Shown: one piece after another, positions 9,249 to 18,039 of the stretch
Numbering within the stretch: the stretch's first letter is position 1
Layout of the letters: each line of letters begins with the position of its first letter
NCBI RefSeq assembly: GCF_900185015.1
Contig: NZ_FXYD01000003.1
Coordinates: forward strand, 310,001 to 374,000
Reading direction: 5' to 3'
DNA: 64,000 nucleotides
From: Octadecabacter ascidiaceicola
Lineage (GTDB): Bacteria; Pseudomonadota; Alphaproteobacteria; Rhodobacterales; Rhodobacteraceae
Translations under genes and position numbers: made by a program
Notes under the pieces: model-generated
The model's input: the letters and a program-made list of their open reading frames with translations, nothing else
Databases searched by the model: none
What the model was told of the DNA's origin: nothing

Positions 9249-10124
9249 ATGAGCATTGAACGGATTGGCATCGTAGGTGCGGGGCAAATGGGCAATGGAA
9301 TTGCCCATGTCTGCGCCTTGGCTGGGTATGACGTGTTGCTGACGGATATTAGCGAGGACGCCCTGACGGCTGCCCTTAAGGGCGTCGACAAGAACATGGA
9401 CCGTCAGGTGTCCAAGGGTTTGATTACCGAGACGGAAAAGGATGAAGGCCTGCGCCGCATCAATACGACGCTGACGCTGACGGATCTTGGGCCGACGGAT
9501 TTGATTATCGAGGCGGCGACCGAGCGTGAGACGATCAAGCAGGCGATTTTCGAAGACCTGCTGCCGCATCTGACACCGGATACGATCCTGACGTCGAACA
9601 CATCGTCTATTTCCATCACGCGCCTTGCGTCGCGTACGGACCGTCCTGAAAAGTTTATGGGTTTCCACTTCATGAACCCTGTGCCGATCATGCAGTTGGT
9701 CGAACTGATCCGTGGGATTGCGACGGATGTGCCGACCTATGATGCGTGTAAGGGTGTTGTTGATCGTCTTGGCAAAACATCTGCGACGGCGGAAGATTTC
9801 CCGGCCTTTATCGTTAATCGCATCCTGATGCCGATGATCAATGAGGCGGTTTATGCGTTGTATGAGGGTGTCGGGAACGTTGAATCGATCGATACGTCAC
9901 TGAAGCTTGGGGCGAACCATCCGATGGGGCCGCTTGAGCTGGCGGACTTCATTGGCTTGGACACCTGCCTTGCGATTATGAACGTGCTGCACGATGGGCT
10001 GGCGGATACCAAATACCGTCCCTGCCCGCTTTTGACGAAGTATGTGGAAGCCGGATGGTTGGGCCGTAAGTCGAAACGTGGGTTCTACGACTATCGCGGC
10101 GAAACACCGGTTCCAACCCGCTAA
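9249..10124 (+). CDS. hbd: 3-hydroxybutyryl-CoA dehydrogenase
   Basis: Interconverts acetoacetyl-CoA and 3-hydroxybutyryl-CoA with NAD(P). The 291-residue form starts MSIERIGIVGAGQMGNGIAH, with the Rossmann motif GxGxxG at about residues 9-14. The catalytic motif HFMNPVPIMQLVE and the C-terminal dimer domain follow (GANHPMGPLELADFIGLDTC, GRKSKRGFYDY). I chose the ATG at 9249 because AAAGGGCGG sits at proper spacing. Upstream in-frame starts add residues outside the family. In a Roseobacter it can serve polyhydroxybutyrate or butyrate metabolism or the entry to the ethylmalonyl-CoA pathway. Which of these cannot be decided from sequence. Confidence 0.95.
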   Translation: MSIERIGIVGAGQMGNGIAHVCALAGYDVLLTDISEDALTAALKGVDKNMDRQVSKGLITETEKDEGLRRINTTLTLTDLGPTDLIIEAATERETIKQAIFEDLLPHLTPDTILTSNTSSISITRLASRTDRPEKFMGFHFMNPVPIMQLVELIRGIATDVPTYDACKGVVDRLGKTSATAEDFPAFIVNRILMPMINEAVYALYEGVGNVESIDTSLKLGANHPMGPLELADFIGLDTCLAIMNVLHDGLADTKYRPCPLLTKYVEAGWLGRKSKRGFYDYRGETPVPTR

Positions 10125-10126
10125 GC

Positions 10127-11002
10127 TTATTCCTTTAGCGAAAGGGTGTGTTCACGCAGCCATGCCATGAATGCGCGTGGGTCTTTGCTGCGTTCTGCAA
10201 CTTCTTCCGGTGGAATTGGTCTCCCGATGACAGGCTTTTGCGGCTTGTCGAATGCATGGGCAACTTCGTGGATCAACAGACCTTGGCGCAAGGTCGCGCT
10301 GATCTGGTTGGCGATTTGGTAGGCGCGCGAATTACTGCCCGGGAAGAAACATGGCACAACGGTCGCGCCTGAACGACGGATCATTTTGGCGGTAAAGACG
10401 TTCCATTCTTCTTCGATCGCTGGTCCCCACATGGTTTCAGACGAAGCGACCACGCCAGACGGGAACAGCGCAATCAAACCGCCATTTCCAAGATGCTCCA
10501 TAGATTTGGCGCGCATCTCGATCATCTTTTCCTGCGCGTCATCTTGGTGGAGGAACGGCACGGGAATCATATAGCTTGATGCAGCTTCATCGATGCCGGT
10601 GAGCAATGAGCGCGTTAGAATGCGGTAGTCATTCCGGCGGCGTCCGATCAGGTCGGCAAGGACCATGCCGTCGACCAACCCGTGCGGGTGGTTGGCGACA
10701 AACATCACTGGGCCTGTTTCTGGAATGTTATCCAACTGGTCTTGTGGGGTTTGGATCTCAATCCCCATGACCTTCATCGTTGCGGGCCAAAACGCCTGCC
10801 CTTTTGGCTGGCCCATTTTTTCAAACGCACGGATGCGGCGTACGACGGTGATCTTACCCGTCATCCATTCCATCGCCTTGATGAACCAGCGTTTGGCATT
10901 GCTATCAAAGGTCTCTGAATACGTCAGCGTTGCGCGATCATAGACGCGAGGCGCGTCGGCCTCGTCTTTGGACGTATTTGATCTTGTCGACATGTCGGTC
11001 AA
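10127..11002 (-). CDS. PlsC-like 1-acyl-glycerol-phosphate acyltransferase
   Basis: A 291-residue membrane-associated acyltransferase. The catalytic motif is NHPHGLVDG, a variant of the usual NHxxxxD with one extra residue, of the kind seen in NHPxGxxDG acyltransferases. The acceptor-binding FPSGVVASSE takes the place of FPEGTRS. A later conserved block is VPCFFPGSNSRAYQIANQI. The N-terminal 35 residues are polar and acidic. It probably adds an acyl chain to lysophosphatidate or a related lysolipid. It converges on hbd with only two bases between the stops. Its upstream neighbour is ptsH on the same strand. Confidence 0.85.
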   Translation of the reverse strand: MTDMSTRSNTSKDEADAPRVYDRATLTYSETFDSNAKRWFIKAMEWMTGKITVVRRIRAFEKMGQPKGQAFWPATMKVMGIEIQTPQDQLDNIPETGPVMFVANHPHGLVDGMVLADLIGRRRNDYRILTRSLLTGIDEAASSYMIPVPFLHQDDAQEKMIEMRAKSMEHLGNGGLIALFPSGVVASSETMWGPAIEEEWNVFTAKMIRRSGATVVPCFFPGSNSRAYQIANQISATLRQGLLIHEVAHAFDKPQKPVIGRPIPPEEVAERSKDPRAFMAWLREHTLSLKE

Positions 11003-11034
11003 ACGCTGTTTCCTAGCCTATCGGGAAAAGGGGG

Positions 11035-11304
11035 TTAGTCCCCTTCTCCGAACTTATCGGCCACCAACGCGTCCAGCGCATCCATGAGCTGATCGGCCTG
11101 AGGGCCTTTAGTTTCAACTTCAATAGAGGTTCCGTTGGAAGCTGCCAACATCAAAAGCCCCATGATGCTATCACCATCGGCAGACATTCCGTCCTTGGAA
11201 ACCTCAGCTTGGGCATCAAATTGCTCGCTCGTTTCGACGAACTTTGCCGATGCCCGTGCGTGCAAGCCTTTGATGTTGATAATATTCAATGTGCGTTTCG
11301 CCAT
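11035..11304 (-). CDS. ptsH: HPr phosphocarrier protein (regulatory PTS)
   Basis: A small phosphocarrier of 89 residues that takes phosphate from enzyme I and gives it to EIIA. The active-site histidine is His15 in KGLHARASAKF. Ser46, in GDSIMGLLML, is the site phosphorylated by HPr kinase, whose gene is four genes upstream in the same run. No sugar permease (EIIB/EIIC) is present, which is typical of alphaproteobacterial regulatory PTS. The gene lies 11 bases after the EIIA stop and is probably co-transcribed with it. Confidence 0.96.
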   Translation of the reverse strand: MAKRTLNIINIKGLHARASAKFVETSEQFDAQAEVSKDGMSADGDSIMGLLMLAASNGTSIEVETKGPQADQLMDALDALVADKFGEGD

Positions 11305-11315
11305 ATCCGCCCCTA

Positions 11316-11708
11316 CTAGTCCAACTCGACAGTGTGGCTGTCGATATATTTGCGTCCGGCATCCATTGCCGATGAAACTGCATCTACAACGGATTTGCGG
11401 CGCGATTTCGCGAGCTTCACGAGCATCGGAAGATTCGCACCATAAAGAATTCGGCGATTCTGCGGGCTACATGCACGCAGAGACAGGTTGGACGGCGATC
11501 CGCCAAACAGGTCGGTCACGATAACCACGCCGCTACCTGTATCAACAGAATCTGCGGCGTCACAAATTTCATCTTGTTTGGTTGCGCGGTCATCATCGGG
11601 GGCTATTGCGATAGCCTTCATCCCGGGCTGTTCGCCCACGACATGTTGAACCGCCGACAGATACTCTGTCGCCAGGCCGCCATGCGCCACGATCACGATT
11701 CCGATCAA
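11316..11708 (-). CDS. PTS EIIA component, mannose/fructose IIA type
   Basis: Phosphate acceptor from HPr. From a TTG start at 11708 the protein is 130 residues and begins like MIGIVIVAHGGLA, with the phosphorylated histidine at position 9. Further motifs are VVIVTDLFGGSPSNL and RILYGANLPMLVKL. The open frame continues upstream through the end of rapZ, but residues before the TTG do not belong to the family. The TTG lies 10 bases after the rapZ stop. The only Shine-Dalgarno-like sequence (AAGGCGG) is inside the rapZ end and about 16 bases away, so translation is probably coupled. No EIIB or EIIC is nearby, so the role is likely regulatory. Confidence 0.88.
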   Translation of the reverse strand: MIGIVIVAHGGLATEYLSAVQHVVGEQPGMKAIAIAPDDDRATKQDEICDAADSVDTGSGVVIVTDLFGGSPSNLSLRACSPQNRRILYGANLPMLVKLAKSRRKSVVDAVSSAMDAGRKYIDSHTVELD

Positions 11709-11718
11709 ATCTGCTATT

Positions 11719-12618
11719 TTATGATCCGCCTTGCTGGACCGAGCCTGAGTAAACCCGATCAATTTCCCGATGTCGTTTAGACACCTGCCAACCCTGTTCT
11801 GCAAGGGCCAACGCGATCTGTTCCGTCACGTAGACAGACCTGTGTTGCCCTCCGGTACACCCAAACCCGATGCTCAGGTGCGATTTTCCCTCATCGCGGA
11901 ACGCGGGGAGCAGCATGAGAAGCAATTCTTTGACCTTGGTGGTAAAATCTTCAAACCGTGGGTCCGTTTGGATGTAGGTGCCAACGGCGCTGTCCAACCC
12001 TGACATTTTTCGCAGCGGCGGCTCCCAATACGGGTTTTTCAGGAACCGGCAATCAAATGTCATATCAACGCCCTTCGGCGCGCCGCGTTTGTAGGAAAAC
12101 GATTGAACGCTGACCCCGAATAAGGACCCGCCGTCTTCCCCGAACCATTCCGTCAAACTGGCTTTGAGGTCGTGGGGCGACAGATCGGAGGTGTCTAACA
12201 GGAACTCAGCCTTCTCACGCAAGGGCAGCAGCAATTCTGCTTCTTTACGGATGCCTTGAATGGCAGGTTCGTCTGGCGCCAAAGGATGACGGCGGCGGGT
12301 TTCGGAGTAGCGGCGCACGAGGGTGTCTTCATTGGCCTCCAAAAACAACAGCTGCGCTTCGATATCGTCGCGCACCCGCAATTGCGCCAACAGGTCAGTC
12401 ACACCGTTGATAGAAAAGTCCCGATTGCGGACATCCAATCCGATCGCCAATGGGCATGTCAGTTCATCCCGCGTCAGTCGGGGGAGCAGCGAAAGGGGGA
12501 CGTTATCAATCGCCTCAAATCCGAGATCTTCGAGCACATTGATTGCCGTTGAACGCCCAGCGCCAGACGGGCCGCTTACGACGATCAGCTTTTGCGGCTT
12601 CGGCATCTCAGTACTCAT
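11719..12618 (-). CDS. rapZ: RapZ-type RNase adapter / nucleotide-binding protein
   Basis: A P-loop protein of 299 residues. Walker A is GPSGAGRST at 16-24. The family-defining second half includes FSYKRGAPKGVDMTFDCRFL, GFGCTGGQHRSVY and the terminal VSKRHREID. In E. coli RapZ senses glucosamine-6-phosphate and guides RNase E to a small RNA. In alphaproteobacteria the gene sits with hprK and PTS genes, as here, and its target is less clear. hprK ends 21 bases upstream, and the EIIA gene follows. Confidence 0.95.
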   Translation of the reverse strand: MSTEMPKPQKLIVVSGPSGAGRSTAINVLEDLGFEAIDNVPLSLLPRLTRDELTCPLAIGLDVRNRDFSINGVTDLLAQLRVRDDIEAQLLFLEANEDTLVRRYSETRRRHPLAPDEPAIQGIRKEAELLLPLREKAEFLLDTSDLSPHDLKASLTEWFGEDGGSLFGVSVQSFSYKRGAPKGVDMTFDCRFLKNPYWEPPLRKMSGLDSAVGTYIQTDPRFEDFTTKVKELLLMLLPAFRDEGKSHLSIGFGCTGGQHRSVYVTEQIALALAEQGWQVSKRHREIDRVYSGSVQQGGS

Positions 12619-12639
12619 GGGGCTCTCCCGTTGCTCGAA

Positions 12640-13089
12640 TTAGGTCGCTCGACCATGCATCATATAGTGGGCGATGGCTTGTGCAAAATGTCGGCTCGCG
12701 GGGGTGTGAAGCAACGCGACTTTGTGGTCAAGCAAGGTGATGGTCTTTGGCTTGGGAAGGCGATCCGGTTCTGGCGTGCCAAGATCGACGACCAAGTGCA
12801 AAGGGGTTGGATCTGCGGGGGTGGCGCTCAGAATACCGACTCCTCGGGCCTCGATCTGGCCAGATATGGAGGGTGGGCAGGTTGCGAGTAGCCCGCTCGT
12901 TGTGGCGTTCAGCCATGTGATGTCATCAGCCAGAAGCGTCGCCCCAAGCGAGAGAAGTTCTAGGGCAAGCGCGGACTTGCCGGAACCGGACGGGCCACAG
13001 ATTGCGACAGCTTTGTTGCCTATGACTACGGTGCTTGCGTGGAGCTGCAATTGGCCATCGGGCCCATTTTTGGGCGGCTCGGACAGCAT
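12640..13089 (-). CDS. hprK: HPr kinase/phosphorylase, short alphaproteobacterial form
   Basis: Phosphorylates and dephosphorylates HPr on its regulatory serine. The 149-residue form keeps only the C-terminal kinase domain, as is usual in alphaproteobacteria. It shows P-loop GPSGSGKS at 32-39, LLADD near residue 55 for metal and catalysis, and the later GVGILSATPA region. The N-terminal domain of Firmicutes enzymes is absent. The chvG stop (13090) and this start (13089) touch, so it is translated with the sensor kinase. This ties ChvIG signalling to the PTS. Confidence 0.93.
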   Translation of the reverse strand: MLSEPPKNGPDGQLQLHASTVVIGNKAVAICGPSGSGKSALALELLSLGATLLADDITWLNATTSGLLATCPPSISGQIEARGVGILSATPADPTPLHLVVDLGTPEPDRLPKPKTITLLDHKVALLHTPASRHFAQAIAHYMMHGRAT

Positions 13090-14829
13090 TTAAACGGGCA
13101 GACCAACCACGAAGCGCGCGCCGAGTGGTTCTGACCCGATGTCGGCGTCTGTCGGGCGAATGTTCTCCGCCCAGATTACGCCGCCGTGCGCTTCGACGAT
13201 CTGCTTTGAAATCGCGAGGCCAAGGCCGGAATTGTCACCGAACTGCGTTTCAGGGCGCTCGGAGTAGAACCGTTGGAAAACCTTCTGAAGTGCGCCATCT
13301 GGAATTCCGGGGCCGGTGTCTTCGACTACGACGAGCACACGATTTTCTCGTTTGCGGACCCAAACACGGATCGCGTCGCCATCTTCACAGAACGAAATCG
13401 CGTTGGAAATAAGGTTGACGAAAACCTGCGCCAAACGCCCTTCGAGACCCATGATTTGAATTGGGCCTTTGGGGAGGTCGGAAATAAAATCGACCTTCTT
13501 TTCTTTGGCTTGGGTGCCAAGAAATTCGGTTAGATGGCTGAGGGTTTTGATAAGATCGAAGGATTCTTCTTCCTCTTTGACCAGTTCAGTATCTAGGCGG
13601 GAGGCATTCGAAATGTCGCTGACCAAGCGGTCTAACCGCTGCACATCGTGTTCGATGACTTCCAGCATCCGTTGACGATGGTCTTCACGTTTGACATTGC
13701 GCAACGTGCCAACGGCGGATCGCAAGGATGCCAGCGGATTCTTGATCTCATGCGCCACATCTGCGGCGAATTGTTCATTGCCTTCAATACGTTCGAACAA
13801 GGCAGATACCATACCGCGAATAGCGCCGGACAGGCGGCCAATTTCATCGGGGCGACCGGTGAGATCTGGAACATGAATGCTATGGGGTGACATTTTCCGC
13901 GCATTCCGGTCACGGCCCAATTCAACTGCCTTCGCGAGATCCGACAGCGGGTGGGCGATGGTTGATGCCAGCGCGAGGCTTAAGGCGATCGAGACAAACA
14001 TGCCGATAATGAACATCTGCATCAGTTGTTCGCGGTCACGGCTTACGAGCTCATCCAACTCGCCCGGTGCGGACACGAGTGCGATCACGCCAACCGGGGT
14101 TCCCCCTTGCTGCACGACGGGTGTTAGGACCTTGAAGAAAGATCGACCTTGCGGGTCGGTTTGGGTTTCAATCCATGTGCCGATCTCGAGGGTTTGTGGA
14201 ACCGCGTTTTGGAGTTCAGCGGTGAGGTCAAGTTTGGTTTCCGCCTCAGACTGTCGGCCAAAAAGCTCTGACATTTTGGCGAGAAAGTTGCTTAAAGCCG
14301 TGGTGAGGAAAATGCCCCGGCTTTCGAGTTCAAGCCCGGGAACGGGTGCATCGTCTGGTGTAGGGTCCGACCATTTTTCAACGAGCGATCCGCTGCGATC
14401 CAGAAGGTAAACGTCTACCCCGCCCCGAAGATCAAGGTTCTGGAGGGTGATTTGCGCGTCCGTTCCGTCACCACTCATCAGGTTGACGGGGGCGTTGACG
14501 GGAAGTTGTGCTTCGAACACGTCGGCGATCAGCTCAACCTCATTCACAAGCGCGCTGCCGCGTTGGTACGCGAGGTTGTCGCGTGCTGAATTGAGGTAAA
14601 GCACTCCAGCAACCAACACGATCAGCCCAAGCAAGTTGAACGTGATGATCTTTCGGGCAAGCGGGGATTTCCGTAGATGAAAAATACCACGGCGCTTGCG
14701 TCGATGGGTCATAAAGTCTTCGGATCGCGGCGCAACGAAATCATCGCCCAAGACAACGCCACCAGTCCCGTGCGCAGCATCGCGCACGGATTTTAAATCA
14801 CGAACATCAATCTTGGGGGCAACCGTCAT
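13090..14829 (-). CDS. chvG: Sensor histidine kinase ChvG
   Basis: A membrane sensor kinase of 579 residues that phosphorylates ChvI in response to envelope or acid stress in the Rhizobiales and related groups. A cytoplasmic N-terminus is followed by TM1 at about 61-80, a periplasmic domain at about 81-268, TM2 at about 270-290, and then HAMP. The phospho-acceptor is His360 in DVAHEIKNPLASL. The ATPase boxes are NLISNAISF, EDTGPGIPDG and GDNSGLGLAISKQI. It follows chvI on the same strand by 32 bases and directly abuts hprK. Confidence 0.95.
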   Translation of the reverse strand: MTVAPKIDVRDLKSVRDAAHGTGGVVLGDDFVAPRSEDFMTHRRKRRGIFHLRKSPLARKIITFNLLGLIVLVAGVLYLNSARDNLAYQRGSALVNEVELIADVFEAQLPVNAPVNLMSGDGTDAQITLQNLDLRGGVDVYLLDRSGSLVEKWSDPTPDDAPVPGLELESRGIFLTTALSNFLAKMSELFGRQSEAETKLDLTAELQNAVPQTLEIGTWIETQTDPQGRSFFKVLTPVVQQGGTPVGVIALVSAPGELDELVSRDREQLMQMFIIGMFVSIALSLALASTIAHPLSDLAKAVELGRDRNARKMSPHSIHVPDLTGRPDEIGRLSGAIRGMVSALFERIEGNEQFAADVAHEIKNPLASLRSAVGTLRNVKREDHRQRMLEVIEHDVQRLDRLVSDISNASRLDTELVKEEEESFDLIKTLSHLTEFLGTQAKEKKVDFISDLPKGPIQIMGLEGRLAQVFVNLISNAISFCEDGDAIRVWVRKRENRVLVVVEDTGPGIPDGALQKVFQRFYSERPETQFGDNSGLGLAISKQIVEAHGGVIWAENIRPTDADIGSEPLGARFVVGLPV

Positions 14830-14861
14830 TTAGGTTTCACCTGTTTAAGATCGGGCCTTCT

Positions 14862-15563
14862 TCACTCTTCGTTGTACCGGTACCCAATACCATAAAGTGT
14901 TTCGATTGCCGAAAACTCATCATCAGCAGTACGCATCTTTTTGCGCAGACGCTTGATGTGGCTGTCGATTGTACGGTCATCTACATAGACTTGGTCGTCA
15001 TAAGCAACGTCCATCAATTGATCGCGAGACTTTACGAAACCCGGACGCTGAGCCAATGCCTGCAAAAGCAGGAACTCGGTGACGGTCAAGGAAACGTCGT
15101 TGCCCTTCCACTTCACCGCGTGACGCAAAGGATCCATCGTCAGCTCTCCACGTTCGAGGATCTTCGTTTCTTCTGTGTCTTCGATCACTTCGCCGGAAAT
15201 GGCATCCTGACGGCGCAGAAGCGCGCGGATACGTTCCACCAGAAGGCGCTGGCTAAATGGTTTCTTAACGTAATCGTCCGCGCCCATGCGCAGGCCAAGG
15301 ACTTCGTCGATTTCATCGTCTTTGGAGGTTAGGAAAATGACCGGCATCGTCGTCTTCTGACGAAGGCGCTGCAACAAATCCATGCCATCCATACGCGGCA
15401 TCTTGATGTCCAGAACGGCGAGTTCCGGCATACGTTTGTTGAACGCGTCCAGTGCTTGTTGGCCATCTGCATAAGTTTCCACATCAAAGCCTTCAGCTTC
15501 TAATGTGATCTGTACTGATGTCAGAATATTCCGATCATCATCGACAAGTGCGATTCGTGACAT
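14862..15563 (-). CDS. chvI: Response regulator ChvI, OmpR family
   Basis: A 233-residue DNA-binding regulator. The receiver domain has the acidic pair Asp9/Asp10, phospho-acceptor Asp52 ([12 protein letters not shown]) and [28 protein letters not shown]. The C-terminal winged helix includes [19 protein letters not shown] and [18 protein letters not shown]. It is the first gene of the chvIG-hprK-rapZ-EIIA-HPr run and lies divergent from pckA across about 320 bases. That spacer contains repeated sites that could bind it. Confidence 0.96.
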   Translation of the reverse strand: MSRIALVDDDRNILTSVQITLEAEGFDVETYADGQQALDAFNKRMPELAVLDIKMPRMDGMDLLQRLRQKTTMPVIFLTSKDDEIDEVLGLRMGADDYVKKPFSQRLLVERIRALLRRQDAISGEVIEDTEETKILERGELTMDPLRHAVKWKGNDVSLTVTEFLLLQALAQRPGFVKSRDQLMDVAYDDQVYVDDRTIDSHIKRLRKKMRTADDEFSAIETLYGIGYRYNEE

Positions 15564-15882
15564 GTTACTGCCCCTCTACTGCTCGTGTTTTTATTGCCTG
15601 CTTTTTCCATAGTTTTGCCCCACTTAGCCCTAGCGAATCAATCCAAAACTGGAAAAGGCCTGCAAAGTTCGCCCCTTTGTGGCCTTAAAAAAGGTAACCA
15701 ATGACTAAAATGTCTCACTTATTGCGTTTAGAGCCCTTTGGCGTCGGCGACGAACCGCGATGATGGCGCTAACTACGCTTTGATTGCGCTAACTGTGACA
15801 ATGGCGTCTGTTCACGCCTGAAACGGTCATGTTAGGTCGGGCTTGTAAGGCGATTTGCCTCAACCATCTTAGGAGAGAGACT
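15564..15882. promoter_or_regulatory. Divergent chvI/pckA control region with 20-bp-spaced direct repeats
   Basis: A 319-base non-coding spacer between chvI (left) and pckA (right). TGATNGCGCTAACT occurs at 15761-15774 and again at 15781-15794, exactly 20 bp (two helical turns) apart and on the same face. A weaker look-alike, ATTGCGTTTA, is at 15721-15730. The pckA ribosome site TTAGGAGAGA is at the right end. The left part is AT-rich and may hold the chvI promoter. No RNA gene or small ORF with support was seen. Confidence 0.5.
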
Positions 15883-17481
15883 ATGGACCACGGCACGGTC
15901 AACCCATCCATGAAGCTGCCTGATCAAGGCATCACAGGATTGGGCCAGGTCTATTATAACTACTCCGAAGACGACCTCATTGCCGAAGCGTTGAAGCGCG
16001 AAGAAGGCCAGCTTGGTAAAGGCGGCGCTTTCCTCGTCACGACGGGTAAGTTCACTGGTCGTTCGCCAAAGGACAAACATGTTGTGCGCAGCGAGACCAC
16101 CAAAGACACGATCTGGTGGGAAAACAACGCCGCGATGGAACCAGCAGCGTTTGACCAGCTTTATGACGACATGATCGCGCACATGGGTGGCAAAGACTAC
16201 TTCGTGCAAGACCTGTTTGGTGGCGCAGACCCTGCACACCGTCTGGACGTTCGTTTCGTCACTGAAATGGCGTGGCACGGTCTGTTCATTCGCCACCTGA
16301 TGCGTCGCCCTGAAGCGTCCGAGCTTCCGGGGTTCACACCTGATTGGACAGTCATCAACTGCCCAAGCTTCCTTGCAGACCCAGTGCGTCACGGCTGCCG
16401 TTCTGAAACTGTCATTAGCATGAACTTTGATCGTAAGATTATCCTGATCGCCGGCACGGAGTATGCAGGAGAAAACAAGAAATCGATTTTCACGCTGCTC
16501 AACTACTTGCTGCCTGAAAAAGACATCATGCCGATGCACTGTTCTGCCAACCACGCCAAAGACAATCCTGTCGATAGCGCTGTATTCTTTGGCCTGTCAG
16601 GCACTGGTAAGACAACGCTGTCCGCTGACCCGAACCGCACACTTATTGGCGACGATGAGCACGGTTGGTCTGATCGCGGTATCTTTAACTTCGAGGGTGG
16701 CTGTTATGCCAAGACCATCGGTCTGAATCCTGAAGCAGAGCCTGAAATCTACGCCACAACCCAGATGCCAGGCACCGTGATCGAGAACATGGTGTTTGAC
16801 CCTGAAACACTGGAACTTGACTTTGAAGACGACAGCCTGACAGCGAACATGCGCTGTGCGTACCCGCTGAACTATATCTCCAATGCGTCTGAAACAGCGC
16901 TTGGTGGTCACCCAAAGAACATCATCATGCTGACGTGTGATGCGTTTGGTGTGTTGCCTCCGATTGCGCGCCTCAGCCCTGCGCAGGCTATGTATCACTT
17001 CTTGAGCGGCTTTACGTCCAAGGTTGCAGGCACAGAGCGCGGTGTGACCGAGCCAGAGCCAACGTTTTCCACCTGCTTCGGTGCGCCATTCATGCCGCGT
17101 CGCCCAGAAGTGTACGGCAACCTGCTGCGCTCCAAGATCGCGACACATGGGGCAACATGCTGGCTGGTGAACACCGGGTGGACTGGTGGTGCTTACGGTA
17201 CGGGCAACCGTATGCCGATCAAAGCGACCCGTGCGTTGCTGACGTCTGCGCTGAACGGTACTTTGGTCGAAGGCCAATTCCGCAAAGACCCTAACTTTGG
17301 GTTTGACGTGCCAGTGGCATGTGACGGTGTGGATGACGTTCTGCTGAACCCACGCGACACATGGGCCGATGGCGCGAACTACGATGCGCAAGCTGCTAAG
17401 CTCGTTGAAATGTTCGCAAACAACTTTGAGCAGTATCTCCCGTTCATCGACGAGGATGTAAAAGCCGCCGCAATCGGCTAA
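15883..17481 (+). CDS. pckA: Phosphoenolpyruvate carboxykinase (ATP)
   Basis: Converts oxaloacetate and ATP to phosphoenolpyruvate, the entry to gluconeogenesis. From the ATG at 15883 it has 532 residues. [10 protein letters not shown] lies near residue 59, with [13 protein letters not shown] for metal and substrate. The kinase P-loop GLSGTGKT (237-244) and LIGDDEHGW follow, and then the adenine-binding C-terminal part ([16 protein letters not shown]). An in-frame upstream start at 15829 exists, but the ribosome site AGGAGAGA fixes 15883. Codon bias is strong. It is divergent from chvIG, which controls pckA in some relatives. Confidence 0.98.
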   Translation: MDHGTVNPSMKLPDQGITGLGQVYYNYSEDDLIAEALKREEGQLGKGGAFLVTTGKFTGRSPKDKHVVRSETTKDTIWWENNAAMEPAAFDQLYDDMIAHMGGKDYFVQDLFGGADPAHRLDVRFVTEMAWHGLFIRHLMRRPEASELPGFTPDWTVINCPSFLADPVRHGCRSETVISMNFDRKIILIAGTEYAGENKKSIFTLLNYLLPEKDIMPMHCSANHAKDNPVDSAVFFGLSGTGKTTLSADPNRTLIGDDEHGWSDRGIFNFEGGCYAKTIGLNPEAEPEIYATTQMPGTVIENMVFDPETLELDFEDDSLTANMRCAYPLNYISNASETALGGHPKNIIMLTCDAFGVLPPIARLSPAQAMYHFLSGFTSKVAGTERGVTEPEPTFSTCFGAPFMPRRPEVYGNLLRSKIATHGATCWLVNTGWTGGAYGTGNRMPIKATRALLTSALNGTLVEGQFRKDPNFGFDVPVACDGVDDVLLNPRDTWADGANYDAQAAKLVEMFANNFEQYLPFIDEDVKAAAIG

Positions 17482-17490
17482 ACTGCCTGC

Positions 17491-18039
17491 ATGAAATTGC
17501 ATTCAACAATATTCGTGAGCGCCCTGAGCATTGCTTGGGGCGTTTGCGTATTTGCCGCTGAGGACGACTTTGTCTCGCCGTTGCTAGGTTTTTATGAGGC
17601 CGGTGTGATGTGTGCCCATGAAGGTGGCGCCGTTCGCATGGCGCCCGATACATTGGCTGGCTCGACCCATGTCGTTGAAGAAGCGCCCGCGTTTGTCAGC
17701 ACTGGCCGCCTTGTTCCTGCGGTTTTGGGGATTGGGTTTGGCGTGCGCTCCGGCCTAGATGCGGATGTGGGGCAAGAAGGCGTGCTGATGACCGTTACCC
17801 ACCCACCGCTTGAAGGTGGTGCAACGCAGCAAAGTTTTACGACAGTTGTTGGCTCTCGCGACTTTCCGGGCGTCACGTTCTACCAATTCGATTACCCGTA
17901 TGAGCTGGCGCTGGGTGAATGGACCATGTCAGCCACTTATGGCGCGGTTACGCTTTATGAAACCACATTCACTGTTGTTCCACCCGCCGCGTTGCCGGAA
18001 TTGGCAGGCGTGTGCGGCTACCTTGATCTAATCGGTTAA
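17491..18039 (+). CDS. Secreted DUF3859-like protein
   Basis: A 182-residue protein with a cleavable signal peptide (hydrophobic to about residue 22, ending VCVFA-AED). The mature part is predicted beta-sandwich-like and matches my recollection of the DUF3859 family (GFYEAGVMC, FGVRSGLDADV, PGVTFYQFDYPYELALGEW). Two cysteines (in GVMCAH and GVCGYL) may form a disulfide in the periplasm. It starts 9 bases after pckA on the same strand, but function and co-regulation are unknown. The stop overlaps the stop of the convergent permease gene by four bases. Confidence 0.8.
   Translation: MKLHSTIFVSALSIAWGVCVFAAEDDFVSPLLGFYEAGVMCAHEGGAVRMAPDTLAGSTHVVEEAPAFVSTGRLVPAVLGIGFGVRSGLDADVGQEGVLMTVTHPPLEGGATQQSFTTVVGSRDFPGVTFYQFDYPYELALGEWTMSATYGAVTLYETTFTVVPPAALPELAGVCGYLDLIG

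Noticed and set aside
16597-17502. A 301-codon reverse frame opposite pckA
   Set aside because: pckA has strong codon bias and full motifs, and the reverse frame has none.
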